Numbered from the stretch's first letter, positions 17,875 through 27,427 are shown. The stretch: DNA of 60,320 nucleotides from Pseudomonadota bacterium (GCA_021783435.1 JAJXUC010000006.1:1-60320); one strand, 5' to 3'. Made by a program: numbers and translations. The notes: generated from the sequence alone by a model not told the origin.

Positions 17875-20800
17875 ATGCTTTGCCAAGCCCTCATGCTCCC
17901 CAAGCCTCGTCTCGTCAACCTGATTCCACCGCTGCGGTTTCCTGCCGAACTGCCTGTCAGCGGCCGGCGCGACGACATCGCTGCCGCCATCGCCGCGCAT
18001 CAGGTGGTCATCGTCTGCGGCGAGACCGGCTCGGGCAAGACCACGCAACTGCCGAAGATCGCGCTGGCCCTCGGCCGCGGCCTGGGTGCGGGTGGCAGTG
18101 GGCTGATCGGCCATACCCAGCCGCGCCGTTTGGCGGCCGTCACGGTGGCGCGGCGCATCGCCCAGGAAATCGGCACGCCGCTGGGCGAGCATGTCGGCTA
18201 CAAGGTGCGCTTCGCCGACCGCTTCCAGCCCGGGGCTTCGGTCAAGCTGATGACGGACGGCATCCTGCTGGCCGAAACCCAGGGCGACCCGCTGCTGCGG
18301 GCCTACGACACGCTCATCATCGACGAGGCCCATGAGCGCAGCCTCAACATCGACTTCCTGCTCGGCCACATCCGCAACATCCTGCCACGCCGACCGGACC
18401 TGAAAGTCGTCATCACCTCGGCCACCATCGATGCCGAGCGATTTGCCCGGCATTTCGAAACGCACCTTCGCCCGGCGCTGGGCCGCCCCGAGCCGGGCGA
18501 AGCCCCCGAGGGGGGCAGCGACGTGGCGCAGCACGGAGCGAGGGGGCCGTCCACGGCGGCGCTGGGCCGCCCCGAGCCGGGCGAAGCCCCCGAGGGGGGC
18601 AGCGACGTGGCGCAGCACGGAGCGAGGGGGCCGTCCACGGCGGCGCTGGGCCGCCCCGAGCCGGGCGAAGTCCCCGAGGGGGGCAGCGACGTGGCGCGGC
18701 GCGGAACGAGGGGGCCGTCCGTGCCTGCTCCGGTCATCGAAGTCTCGGGCCGGCTGTATCCGGTCGACATCCGTTGGCGCCCCTATGGTGTGGATGTCCA
18801 GCCCCGTGCTGGCGCACCCGCTGCCGCCGAACTGGCCACCCGTGCGCAGGCGCAGCGCGAGGAGCGCGACCTGCACGCCGCCATTTGCGACGCGGTGGAC
18901 GAACTCTGGCGCGAAGGCAGCGGCGACATCCTCGTGTTCCTGCCCGGCGAGCGCGAAATCCGCGACGCCACCGAAGCGCTGCGCAAGCACCATCTCGACA
19001 CCGCGCGGCGCGGCGTCGACATCCTGCCGCTGTACGCGCGCCTGTCGCAGGCCGAGCAGGACCGCGTATTCCAAAGCGGTGGCGCACGGCGCGTGGTGCT
19101 GGCGACGAACGTGGCGGAAACCTCGCTCACGGTGCCGGGCATCCGCTACGTGATCGATGCCGGCAGCGCGCGGGTGAAGCGCTACAGCTACCGGCAGAAG
19201 GTCGAGCAGCTGCAGGTCGAGCCGGTCAGCCAGGCGGCGGCCAACCAGCGCGCGGGGCGCTGTGGCCGCATGGCCAACGGCATCTGCATCCGGCTGTATG
19301 ACGAGGCCGATTTCAACGCCCGCCCACGTTTCACCGACCCCGAAATCCTGCGCTCCTCGCTTGCTGCTGTGATTCTGCGCATGCAGGCGCTGGGGCTGGA
19401 GGGGGTCGAGCAGTTTCCCTTCATCGACCCGCCACCACGCAAAGCCATTGCCGACGGCTACCAGTTGCTCGTCGAACTGGGTGCGGTGGATGCGCAAAAC
19501 CAGCTCACCGAGGTGGGCCGCGAGCTTGCCCGCTTGCCGCTGGACCCTCGCCTGGGCCGCATGGTTCTGGAAGCGCGCCGGCTTGGTGCCTTGCATGAAG
19601 TTCTGATCATCGCCGCGGCCCTCGCCGTGCAAGACCCGCGCGAGCGCCCAGCCGACAAACAGGAAGCAGCCGACACCGCGCACCGCCGCTTCGTCGAGGG
19701 CACGTCCGAACTGGCGGGCTGGCTGAAGCTCTGGGCGCATTACCACGCGCTGGTGGCGCATAAAAAATCCAACCGCAAGCTGCACGATCAGTTGCGCGCC
19801 GAGTTCCTCTCACCCATGCGCATGCGCGAGTGGCACGACATCCACAGCCAGTTGCTCACCGTGGCGGCGGAGCAGGGGTGGCGGGTCGATCCAAGTCAAG
19901 CGCCGGGCCGCCAGTCGCCAGAGTCGACTGGCCTTCGTGCCGTCCAAGCCCGCGCAGGCGGGCTTAGAGCCGCGGCGCTCAGCCCCAAGTCTGACTTGCC
20001 CCCTCGGGGGGCGGGAGCCGCGAGGGGCGACCTCGGAGCGGTTCCAGCTCTTGCGGCCAGTGATGAAAACATCCACCTCAGCCTGCTGGCCGGTCTGCTC
20101 GGCAATGTCGGCTGCAAGGCGGATGACGGGCCGCATTATTTGGGCGCGCGCGGCATCAAATTCCTCATCCATCCGTCATCGCCCATCGGCCGCAAGGCCG
20201 GGCGCTGGGTGATGGCGGCGGAACTGGTGGAAACGACGCGGTTGTATGCGCGCGGCGTGGCGCGCATCGAGCCGTCGTGGATCGAGCGCGTCGGCGCGCA
20301 CCTGCTGCAGAAAACCCTGCTGGAGCCGCATTGGGAAAAGACGCCGGCGCAGGTGGTGGCGTTCGAGCGTGCCACGCTGTATGGCCTGGTGGTCTACAAC
20401 CAGCGCCGCCTCGACTTCGGCCGCGTGAATCCGGCGCAGGCACGCGAGCTGTTCATCCGCCACGCACTGGTGGAGGGCGAGTGGGATTGCCGCTGGCCGT
20501 TTTTTGCCCACAACCGCAAGCTCATTGCCCAGGTCGAGGCGCTGGAAGACAAGGCGCGGCGGCGCGACGTGCTGGTGGACGAAGCCTTGATCGAAGCCTT
20601 TTACGAGCGATTCATTCCAGCCAACGTGTTTGGCGGCACCAGCTTCGACACCTGGTATCGCCAGGCCAGCAAGGCCCAGCCGCGCCTGCTGTTTCTGGAG
20701 CGCGAGGCCCTGATGCGCCACGAAGCTGCCGGCATCACCACCGAAGCCTTCCCCATGCGCTTGCGCATCGGTGCGCTGGAGTTGCAACTGGCCTACAGCT

Positions 20801-22239
20801 TCGATCCTGGTGGCGCGCGCGACGGCGTGACGGCCACCGTACCGCTGGCCGCGCTCAACCAGATTCCCGAGCAGCGCCTGGCCTGGCTGGTGCCCGGCAT
20901 GCTGGCCGACAAGCTCACCGCGCTGCTCAAGAGCTTGCCGCAAAAACTGCGCTCGCGCCTGGTGCCGCTGCCCGACACCGTGCGCCGCTTCGCTGCGACC
21001 CTGAGCACGCCCGAACGCTACGCCCAGGGCGAGTTGCTCGACGCGGTGCGGGCCCTGGTACGTGAGCACACCGGGCTGATTCCGCGCCCGGAAGACTTCA
21101 AGCTCGACACCCTGGGTCCGCATGTGCTGTTCAACCTGCGGGTGATCGACCCGCAAGGCCGTCAACTGGGCATGAGCCGCAACCTCAGCCGTTTGCGCGT
21201 CGATCTCGCCGATGCTGCCCGCACCGCATTCCAGGACGCCGTGCGGTCGCAAAGCGCGCAGGACGTGGAACTGGATTCGGCGAACGGCCTTGATGCGCCA
21301 CCGATGGCGCTGGCCGAGAGCCGTACGCATCCGCGCGACATTCGGCCGGCCGAGGCCCGCGCTCCGGCCTCGGCGCAGGCCGAACCGCGCTACACCGACT
21401 GGACGTTTGGCGAACTCCCCGAGCTGCTGGAAATGCGTCGTGGGCAGCAAACCCTGGTGGGCTTTCCGGCCCTGATCGACCGAGGTGACCATGTGCAGTT
21501 CGACGTGTTCGACACCCCTGAGGCGGCAAGCCGGGCGCACCGCGAAGGCCTGCGACGCCTGTTCGCGCTGCAACTGCGCGAGCCGTTGAAGGCTGCCGAG
21601 AAAAACCTGCCGGGTTTCCAGCAGGCCGCCATGCAGTACATGCCGCTGGGCTCGGCCGATGATTTGCGCCGGCAAATCCAGGACGCCGCGCTCGACCTGG
21701 CGTTTCTTGCCGACCCGTTGCCGGCGAATGCCGCCAGCTTCGCCGAGCGTCTCGCCGCCGGCCGTCCGCGGCTGCAGTTGCTGGTGCAGGACATGGGCCG
21801 TCTGGCCGCAACCATCCTCGCCGAATGGCATGCCGCCAGCAAGAAGCTCGTTGCCTTCAAACCGCAAGCGGCGCTGCATGCCGACATCACCGCGCAGCTC
21901 CAAGCCCTGCTGCCCAAGCGCTTCATGCTCGAGTTGCCCGCCTCCCGGCGCGCGCATCTGCCGCGCTACCTCAAGGCGGTGCAACTGCGCCTGGACAAGT
22001 TTCGCGCCGACCCTGCGCGCGACACGCAGCGCCAGGCCGAGATGGCGCCTGTGCTGGCGCGGCTCAGGCGCGAACTGCAGCAGGCGCAACAGGGGGGTGC
22101 CAGCCCCGACCCGCGACTCGTGGAGCTGCGCTGGATGCTGGAGGAGTTGCGTGTCGCCCTGTTCGCGCAGGAATTGCGCACGCCCACGCCGGTGTCGGTC
22201 AAGCGCGTGGAAAAGGCCTGGGACCAATGGCGGGCGTGA
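17875..22239 (+). CDS. hrpA: ATP-dependent RNA helicase HrpA with two in-frame repeat insertions
   Basis: DEAH-box RNA helicase linked in E. coli to rescue of stalled ribosomes and mRNA processing. GETGSGKT is at residues 49-56, DEAH at 150-153 and SAT (motif III) at 184-188. OB-fold and DUF3418 C-terminal domains follow. At 1454 aa it is ~150 longer than E. coli HrpA. Most of the excess lies in two insertions: about residues 196-284 (tandem 28-residue repeats between HFE and PVIEVSGR) and about 676-728 (Ala/Gly/Arg-rich, before ENIHLSLLAGLLG). Both flanks of each insertion read normally, so the frame is kept. The start may be this ATG or the one at 17893. It is divergent from argA. Confidence 0.95.
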   Translation: MLCQALMLPKPRLVNLIPPLRFPAELPVSGRRDDIAAAIAAHQVVIVCGETGSGKTTQLPKIALALGRGLGAGGSGLIGHTQPRRLAAVTVARRIAQEIGTPLGEHVGYKVRFADRFQPGASVKLMTDGILLAETQGDPLLRAYDTLIIDEAHERSLNIDFLLGHIRNILPRRPDLKVVITSATIDAERFARHFETHLRPALGRPEPGEAPEGGSDVAQHGARGPSTAALGRPEPGEAPEGGSDVAQHGARGPSTAALGRPEPGEVPEGGSDVARRGTRGPSVPAPVIEVSGRLYPVDIRWRPYGVDVQPRAGAPAAAELATRAQAQREERDLHAAICDAVDELWREGSGDILVFLPGEREIRDATEALRKHHLDTARRGVDILPLYARLSQAEQDRVFQSGGARRVVLATNVAETSLTVPGIRYVIDAGSARVKRYSYRQKVEQLQVEPVSQAAANQRAGRCGRMANGICIRLYDEADFNARPRFTDPEILRSSLAAVILRMQALGLEGVEQFPFIDPPPRKAIADGYQLLVELGAVDAQNQLTEVGRELARLPLDPRLGRMVLEARRLGALHEVLIIAAALAVQDPRERPADKQEAADTAHRRFVEGTSELAGWLKLWAHYHALVAHKKSNRKLHDQLRAEFLSPMRMREWHDIHSQLLTVAAEQGWRVDPSQAPGRQSPESTGLRAVQARAGGLRAAALSPKSDLPPRGAGAARGDLGAVPALAASDENIHLSLLAGLLGNVGCKADDGPHYLGARGIKFLIHPSSPIGRKAGRWVMAAELVETTRLYARGVARIEPSWIERVGAHLLQKTLLEPHWEKTPAQVVAFERATLYGLVVYNQRRLDFGRVNPAQARELFIRHALVEGEWDCRWPFFAHNRKLIAQVEALEDKARRRDVLVDEALIEAFYERFIPANVFGGTSFDTWYRQASKAQPRLLFLEREALMRHEAAGITTEAFPMRLRIGALELQLAYSFDPGGARDGVTATVPLAALNQIPEQRLAWLVPGMLADKLTALLKSLPQKLRSRLVPLPDTVRRFAATLSTPERYAQGELLDAVRALVREHTGLIPRPEDFKLDTLGPHVLFNLRVIDPQGRQLGMSRNLSRLRVDLADAARTAFQDAVRSQSAQDVELDSANGLDAPPMALAESRTHPRDIRPAEARAPASAQAEPRYTDWTFGELPELLEMRRGQQTLVGFPALIDRGDHVQFDVFDTPEAASRAHREGLRRLFALQLREPLKAAEKNLPGFQQAAMQYMPLGSADDLRRQIQDAALDLAFLADPLPANAASFAERLAAGRPRLQLLVQDMGRLAATILAEWHAASKKLVAFKPQAALHADITAQLQALLPKRFMLELPASRRAHLPRYLKAVQLRLDKFRADPARDTQRQAEMAPVLARLRRELQQAQQGGASPDPRLVELRWMLEELRVALFAQELRTPTPVSVKRVEKAWDQWRA
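18477..18720. repeat. Three tandem 84-base GC-rich units inside hrpA
   Basis: Units run 18477-18560, 18561-18644 and 18645-18720. The first two look identical base for base; the third is slightly shorter and diverged. 84 is divisible by three, so each adds 28 residues (unit start LGRPEPGEAPEGG). Each carries a near-palindromic core, GCCCCCGAGGGGGGC. The tract interrupts the loop between helicase motif III and the next conserved strand. Confidence 0.9.
19900..20058. repeat. Repeat-like GC-rich insertion inside hrpA
   Basis: About 160 bases encoding roughly 50 residues absent from HrpA relatives. It holds a perfect hairpin AAGCCCGC-GCAG-GCGGGCTT (19946-19965) and the 15-mer GCCCCCTCGGGGGGC (19998-20012). 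The same 15-mer occurs in the insertion within the pigment dehydratase at 37271-37285. Boundaries are approximate. Confidence 0.7.
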
Positions 22240-22474
22240 GCCCGGTGAGGTGAGCCGCCGCGGATGGCCAGGCGTGGGGTGTGGCGCTGTTGCACTTCGA
22301 TGGCCCGTGATTACCCTTAAAACATGACGAGTCGTTACCGCGTTCACATTTCGTCACTGAGATTCTGTCGCGTTTGAATCTAACCTTTGACGAATAAGCG
22401 CGACCGGCATCACTCGCCCGAAGCGCCAACCATCTGCGGAGATCCCGCAGCATTCAACTTTGGAGACGACATTC

Positions 22475-22696
22475 ATGTCCAAGCCCAACTCGGTGCGCAA
22501 GCTCGGGCCGCTGCAGGTCATCCTGCTGGCGATTCCCTGCGTTGCCGTGCTCATCGTGCCCTATTTCAACGTGCTCGAACCCAGTCTCTTCGGCATTCCC
22601 TTCTTCTACTGGTGGCAACTGATGTGGGTGCCGTTGTCCGGTGTGTTCATCGCCATCGTCTACAAGATGGTCGTGCCAGCAGGTAGCGGGGACTGA
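22475..22696 (+). CDS. DUF3311 small membrane subunit of a sodium/solute symporter
   Basis: 73-residue protein with two hydrophobic helices (about 12-32 and 42-65), matching the DUF3311 family that is habitually encoded just before SSS-family symporters and thought to act as an accessory subunit. ATG 22475 is preferred over an in-frame TTG 15 bases earlier because GGAGAC lies at the right spacing. The symporter starts five bases after the stop. The 235-base region upstream (22240-22474) shows no other gene and no promoter I can defend. Confidence 0.85.
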   Translation: MSKPNSVRKLGPLQVILLAIPCVAVLIVPYFNVLEPSLFGIPFFYWWQLMWVPLSGVFIAIVYKMVVPAGSGD

Positions 22697-22701
22697 ACGT
22701 C

Positions 22702-24243
22702 ATGAACATCATTGCAACCGTCGTTTTCATCGGTCTGTTTCTGTTCATCACCGTGCTGGGTTTCGTCTCGGCGCACTGGCGCAAGGGCGACATGTCGCAC
22801 CTGCACGAGTGGGGCCTGGGTGGGCGCCGCTTCGGAACGTGGATCACCTGGTTCCTCATCGGCGGTGATCTTTACACCGCCTACACCTTCATCGCCGTGC
22901 CGGCCCTGGTGTTCGGTGCCGGCGCCCTGGGCTTCTTTGCGCTGCCCTACACCGTGCTGGTGTACCCGCTGGTGTTTGCCATCCTGCCCCGACTGTGGAT
23001 GGTGGCGCGCAAGCACAACTACATCACCGCGTCGGACTTCATCGCCGGGCGTTACAACAGCCCGGGGCTGGCGTTGGCGATCGCCGTCACCGGCATCGTT
23101 GCCACCATGCCCTACATCGCGCTGCAACTGGTGGGTATCCAGGTGGTCATCGGCGGCCTGGGCTTCCCCACCGGGCAAGGGCTGATGGGCGAGGTGCCGC
23201 TGATCATCGCCTTCGTCATTCTGGCGGCGTTCACCTACACCAGCGGCCTGCGGGCGCCAGCGTCCATCGCCGTGGTGAAAGACCTGCTGGTTTACATCAC
23301 GGTGATCGCGCTCATCGTCATCGTGCCGATCAAGATGGGCGGTTTCGGCAACATCTTCGCTGCCATTCCGGCGAAAAAGTTGCTGCTGCCGCCGATCAAG
23401 GACGGCAATACCGGGCTGATGTCGTTCTACGGCACCCTGGCTTTCGGCTCGGCGCTGGCGCTCATGCTCTACCCGCATGCCACCACCGCGGTGCTTGCCG
23501 CCAAGGGCCCCAACACCCTGCGGCGCAACTGGGTGTTCCTGCCGGCGTACTCCTTCGTGCTGGGCTTGATCGCCATGCTCGGCTATGTGGCCTATGCCTC
23601 CGGCATCGCCAAACTGCCTGACCTGGCACCGTACTTCAAGCAGTACGGTCCGCAGTTCGCCATGCCCGGCCTGCTGTTGCACTACTTCCCGAGTTGGTTC
23701 GTCGGGGTGGGTTTCGCGGCTGTGGCCATTGGTGCGCTGGTGCCGGCGGCCATCATGTCGATCGCGGCGGCGAACCTGTTCACCCGCAACATCTACAAGC
23801 CCTACATCAACCCGCAATGTTCGGCGCAGAAAGAAACCGACATGGCCAAGCTGGTGTCCCTGGTGGTCAAGTTCGGCGCGCTGCTGTTCATCATCTTCCT
23901 GCCCTTGACCTATGCCATTCAGTTGCAACTGCTGGGCGGCATTCTCATCCTGCAGACCTTCCCGGCCATCGTCTCCGGCATCTACACCCGCTGGTTCGAT
24001 GCCAAGGCGCTGCTGCTGGGTTGGGCCGCCGGACTGGCTTGGGGGATCTGGGCGGCCTCGCTCAACGGCTTCAAGACTTCGGGCTATGCGCTGCACCTCG
24101 CCGGCATGGTGATTCCGGCCTATATCGGCCTGTATGCGCTGGTCGTGAACTTCGTCGTGGCTGTCATTGCCACCCTCGTGGTTCGGTTCCTGGGCATGAC
24201 CAACGACAAGGACGCGACGGTCGCGGCCGATTACGCGGGTTGA
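22702..24243 (+). CDS. Sodium:solute symporter (SSS family), monocarboxylate permease-like
   Basis: 513-residue inner-membrane protein with about 13 hydrophobic helices and the SSS architecture (WGLGGRRFGTWITWFLIGG near the N-terminus, ASDFIAGRYNSPGLALAI). Pairing with a DUF3311 subunit is typical of MctP-like monocarboxylate transporters, so lactate, pyruvate or acetate are plausible substrates. This is inference from context. The gene ends 52 bases before a clear terminator. Confidence 0.9.
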   Translation: MNIIATVVFIGLFLFITVLGFVSAHWRKGDMSHLHEWGLGGRRFGTWITWFLIGGDLYTAYTFIAVPALVFGAGALGFFALPYTVLVYPLVFAILPRLWMVARKHNYITASDFIAGRYNSPGLALAIAVTGIVATMPYIALQLVGIQVVIGGLGFPTGQGLMGEVPLIIAFVILAAFTYTSGLRAPASIAVVKDLLVYITVIALIVIVPIKMGGFGNIFAAIPAKKLLLPPIKDGNTGLMSFYGTLAFGSALALMLYPHATTAVLAAKGPNTLRRNWVFLPAYSFVLGLIAMLGYVAYASGIAKLPDLAPYFKQYGPQFAMPGLLLHYFPSWFVGVGFAAVAIGALVPAAIMSIAAANLFTRNIYKPYINPQCSAQKETDMAKLVSLVVKFGALLFIIFLPLTYAIQLQLLGGILILQTFPAIVSGIYTRWFDAKALLLGWAAGLAWGIWAASLNGFKTSGYALHLAGMVIPAYIGLYALVVNFVVAVIATLVVRFLGMTNDKDATVAADYAG

Positions 24244-24295
24244 CGGGACGCACAACCGCGCGTTCAACGACGTCGCCCGACGTCAGTTCAGCAGC

Positions 24296-24328
24296 AACAA
24301 GGGCCGGCCATGTCGGCCCTTGTTTTTT
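24296..24328 (+). terminator. Rho-independent terminator after the symporter
   Basis: Perfect 11-bp stem AACAAGGGCCG / CGGCCCTTGTT with a 7-base loop, followed by six T. It ends the DUF3311-symporter transcript. Confidence 0.93.
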
Positions 24329-24384
24329 GCGCGCTGTGCTCACGCATAATCGACCTCCTCTGACGCCTCATCCGACCCCACCCC

Positions 24385-24783
24385 ATGCTGCTCACCGCCA
24401 CGCTTGTGCTCATCGCCGCGCTCCTGCCCATCGTCGCCGCAGGCATCGCCAAATCCGGGGCCTTCCGCGCCAAGACCAACCGCTACGACAACAACGAGCC
24501 GCGCGCCTGGCTCGAGAGTCATCCGGACCCGCGCCGCAGGCGGGCCAACGCGGCGCAGGCCAACACCTTCGAAGCGCTGCCTTTCCTGTTCGCCGCCACC
24601 TTGTTCGCGCTCTACGGTCATGCCGATCTGGCCGTGGTCAACGCCCTGCTGATGGTCTGGGTGGCGTTGCGCGCCGGCTACCTCTGGCTGTACGTGAACG
24701 ATCGCGCCAGCCTGCGCTCCACGGTCTGGTTCCTCGCCGTGCTGGTCAACGTCGCCGTCTTGTTCGCCCCGTTCTATGGCTGA
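24385..24783 (+). CDS. MAPEG family membrane protein
   Basis: 132 aa with four hydrophobic helices and the MAPEG pattern (RVIR-like segment replaced by PRRRRANAAQANTFEALPFL, with the family's conserved ANxFE). Human homologues are glutathione-dependent membrane enzymes, but the role of bacterial single-copy members is mostly unknown. It overlaps the next gene by eight bases. A CATAAT lies about 40 bases upstream as a possible -10. Confidence 0.82.
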   Translation: MLLTATLVLIAALLPIVAAGIAKSGAFRAKTNRYDNNEPRAWLESHPDPRRRRANAAQANTFEALPFLFAATLFALYGHADLAVVNALLMVWVALRAGYLWLYVNDRASLRSTVWFLAVLVNVAVLFAPFYG

Positions 24784-26047
24784 TGCCCCAGCGCCCGCGC
24801 AGCCTGCCGCAGGGACCGGCCCGGGCCCGCTGGCTGGGTTGCGCGTCGTGGAACTCGGCAGCCTCATCGCCGGACCGTTCGCCACCCGGCTGATGGCCGA
24901 GTTCGGCGCGGACGTGGTCAAGATCGAATCTCCCGCGCAAGGCGGTGATCCCGGCGGCGATCCCTTGCGCACCTGGCGCAAGCTGCATGCCGGCACCTCG
25001 TTGTGGTGGGCGGCGCAGGCGCGCAACAAGCGCTGCATCACTGTCAACCTCAAGCACCCGAAGGGCCGTGACGTTGTGCTGCGCCTGGCGGCGCGGGCCG
25101 ATGTGCTGGTGGAGAACATGCGTCCCGGCACACTGGAAAAACTCGGCCTCGGCTGGGACCAACTCCGTGCCGTCAACCCCAGTCTGGTGATGGTGCGCAT
25201 TTCCGGTTTCGGCCAGACCGGGCCGATGCGCCAGCAGCCCGGCTTCGGCGCGATTGCCGAGGCCATGGGCGGCATGCGCTACCTCATCGGCGACCCCGAT
25301 CGGCCGCCCATGCGCGCCAATTTGTCGCTGGGCGATTCCATCGCTGCGTTGCACGCCGCCATGGGCGCGCTCATGGCGCTGCGCCACCGCGACGCCACCG
25401 GCGGGCGCTGGACCGGCAGCAGCGGTGGAGAAGGCCAGGTGGTGGACGTGGCGCTGACCGAGAGCGTGTTCAACCTGCTGGAGAGCACGCTGATGGAGTA
25501 CAGCGCCGACGGCACCGTGCGCGAGCGCACGGGCACGAGCATTCCCGGCATCACGCCGTCGAACGTGTACCGCAGCCAGGGTGGCGAATGGGTGCAGATT
25601 TCCGGCAACGGCGACGCCATTTTCAAGCGCCTGATGCGCGCCATCGGCCGCATCGACATGGCCGAAGATGCTGGCCTGGCCAGCAACCAGGGTCGCATGC
25701 AGCGCGTCGGCGAGATCGATGCCGCCATCCAGGCCTGGGCCGGGCAGCACGACGCCGATTCCATCGTGCTGACCATGCGCGCTGCCGAGGTGCCCGCCAG
25801 CCGCATCTACAGCATCAAGGACATCGTTCAAGATCCCCAATTCCAGGCGCGGGGCATGTTCCAGCGCCACCACTTGGCCGATGGCGCTTCGGTCGAGCTT
25901 CCCACACCAGCCCCCCGCTTGTCGCTCACCCCAGGCGGCACGCGCTGGCTCGGGCCGGAGCTGGGTGCGCACAACGAGGAAGTCTTGCACGAGGCGGGAT
26001 GGACTGCGGCGGACATCGTCGCATTGCGGCAGCAGGGCGCCATCTGA
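24776..26047 (+). CDS. CaiB/BaiF family (class III) CoA-transferase
   Basis: Transfers CoA between carboxylates through an aspartyl-CoA thioester. The N-terminal signature LRVVELGSLIAGPFATRLMA and GADVVKIESPAQGGDP are family hallmarks. The expected catalytic Asp falls near GDSIAALHAAMGALMAL. It has 423 aa, with an N-terminal Ala/Pro-rich extension of about 20 residues. The start overlaps the MAPEG gene. The substrate cannot be deduced from sequence. Confidence 0.9.
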   Translation: MADAPAPAQPAAGTGPGPLAGLRVVELGSLIAGPFATRLMAEFGADVVKIESPAQGGDPGGDPLRTWRKLHAGTSLWWAAQARNKRCITVNLKHPKGRDVVLRLAARADVLVENMRPGTLEKLGLGWDQLRAVNPSLVMVRISGFGQTGPMRQQPGFGAIAEAMGGMRYLIGDPDRPPMRANLSLGDSIAALHAAMGALMALRHRDATGGRWTGSSGGEGQVVDVALTESVFNLLESTLMEYSADGTVRERTGTSIPGITPSNVYRSQGGEWVQISGNGDAIFKRLMRAIGRIDMAEDAGLASNQGRMQRVGEIDAAIQAWAGQHDADSIVLTMRAAEVPASRIYSIKDIVQDPQFQARGMFQRHHLADGASVELPTPAPRLSLTPGGTRWLGPELGAHNEEVLHEAGWTAADIVALRQQGAI

Positions 26048-26146
26048 GCCCGGCTCAAGGCGTGCGGGCAGGCGGCCGGTCTGCGGGCCGGCGAACTCTT
26101 CGACGCTGTTCAGCCTCGCGCTGGCAGGGATGCAGATCTGCGGCGC

Positions 26147-27427
26147 TCAGCGCTTGATCGCCCGCCAGCCGATGTCCTGCCGGAACTGCATGCCCTCGAA
26201 GGCGATCTGGCGCACGCCGACATAGGCGCGGGTTTGCGCCATGCGCGCCGAGTCGCCCAGGGCGGTCACGGCCAGCACGCGCCCGCCGCTGACATGCACC
26301 TGCCCGCCCTCCAGCCGCGTGCCGGCGTGGAAGACATGCAGATCGTCCGCGTGTTTGGGGATGCCGCCGATGGCGCCGCCCAGGCGCGGGGCTTCGGGGT
26401 AGCCGGGCGCGGCCATGACCACGGCCAGCGCGGTGCGCCGGTCCCATTGCAGTTCCAGCTTGTCGAGCTTGCCGTCGATGGCCGCGTCGAACACGGTCAC
26501 CAGATCGCTTTTCAGGCGCATCAGGATGGGCTGGGTTTCGGGGTCGCCGAGGCGACAGTTGAACTCCAGGGTCTTGGCGTGGCCTTGCGGGTCGATCATC
26601 AGCCCGGCGTAGAGAAAGCCGGTGTAGTCGTGTCCCTCGGCGGCCATGCCCTGCACCGTGGGCAGGATGACTTCGCGCATCACCCGCGCATGCACTTCGG
26701 GCGTCACCACCGGGGCCGGCGAGTATGCGCCCATACCGCCGGTGTTGGGTCCGCGGTCTTCATCCTGCAGGCGCTTGTGGTCCTGACTGGAGGCCAGGGG
26801 AACGACGTTGCGGCCATCCACCAGCACGATGAAGCTGGCTTCCTCGCCATCGAGAAAATCTTCGATCACCACCCGCGCGCCGCCTTCGCCATGCTGCACG
26901 CCGTAGGTGTTGTGCTCCAGCATGTCGGCCACGGCGGCATGCGCCTCGGCCAGGGTGAGAGCCACGACCACGCCCTTGCCGGCGGCCAGGCCGTCGGCTT
27001 TCACTACCAGCGGTGCGCCGTGGGTGTCGATGTAGGCGTGCGCCTCAAGTGCGTCGCTGAAGGTACGGTGGGCCGCAGTGGGAATGCCGTGACGCGCCAT
27101 GAAGGCCTTGGCGAAAGCCTTGGAGCTCTCAAGCTGGGCCGCGCCTTGCGTCGGGCCGAAGATGCGCAGGCGGCGCATGCGGAAATAGTCGACGATGCCG
27201 GCCGCCAGTGGCGCTTCGGGGCCGACCACGGTGAAGTGGATGTCCTCGGCGATGCAGAAATCGGCCAGTTGCTGCGGGTCGGTGATGGGCAGGTTCTCCA
27301 CCCGCGTTTCGGTTGCCGTGCCGCCGTTGCCAGGTGCGGCGTACACCTTCTTGACGCGCGGTGATTGCGCCAGCTTCCAGGCCAGGGCGTGTTCGCGCCC
27401 GCCCGAGCCGATGACCAGGATTTTCAT
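26147..27427 (-). CDS. purD: Phosphoribosylamine-glycine ligase PurD
   Basis: ATP-grasp enzyme of de novo purine synthesis that makes GAR from phosphoribosylamine, glycine and ATP. The start MKILVIGSGGREHALAWKLA is diagnostic. GPNTGGMGAYSP and DPQGHAKTLEFNCRLGDPETQ are conserved ATP-grasp and metal-site motifs. Length 426 aa is exact. It lies 42 bases downstream of yebC in the same direction, so the two may be co-transcribed. Confidence 0.97.
   Translation of the reverse strand: MKILVIGSGGREHALAWKLAQSPRVKKVYAAPGNGGTATETRVENLPITDPQQLADFCIAEDIHFTVVGPEAPLAAGIVDYFRMRRLRIFGPTQGAAQLESSKAFAKAFMARHGIPTAAHRTFSDALEAHAYIDTHGAPLVVKADGLAAGKGVVVALTLAEAHAAVADMLEHNTYGVQHGEGGARVVIEDFLDGEEASFIVLVDGRNVVPLASSQDHKRLQDEDRGPNTGGMGAYSPAPVVTPEVHARVMREVILPTVQGMAAEGHDYTGFLYAGLMIDPQGHAKTLEFNCRLGDPETQPILMRLKSDLVTVFDAAIDGKLDKLELQWDRRTALAVVMAAPGYPEAPRLGGAIGGIPKHADDLHVFHAGTRLEGGQVHVSGGRVLAVTALGDSARMAQTRAYVGVRQIAFEGMQFRQDIGWRAIKR

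Noticed and set aside
18477..18720. Considered a CRISPR array because of regular repeats
   Set aside because: Units are directly adjacent with no unique spacers, are 84 bases long, and are translated in frame inside a helicase; there are no cas genes.
17830..19785. A 650-codon open frame antisense to the 5' part of hrpA
   Set aside because: Same GC artefact; the repeat tract also keeps all frames open. There is no recognisable protein.
20176..22347. A very long open frame (over 700 codons) antisense to the 3' part of hrpA
   Set aside because: GC-rich genes leave the antisense frames free of stops. Its translation is Arg/Gln/His-rich without domains, while the plus strand encodes conserved HrpA.
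22660..24267. A 535-codon open frame antisense to the sodium/solute symporter
   Set aside because: The product is His/Gln/Arg/Asp-rich and low-complexity; the symporter on the other strand is clearly real.
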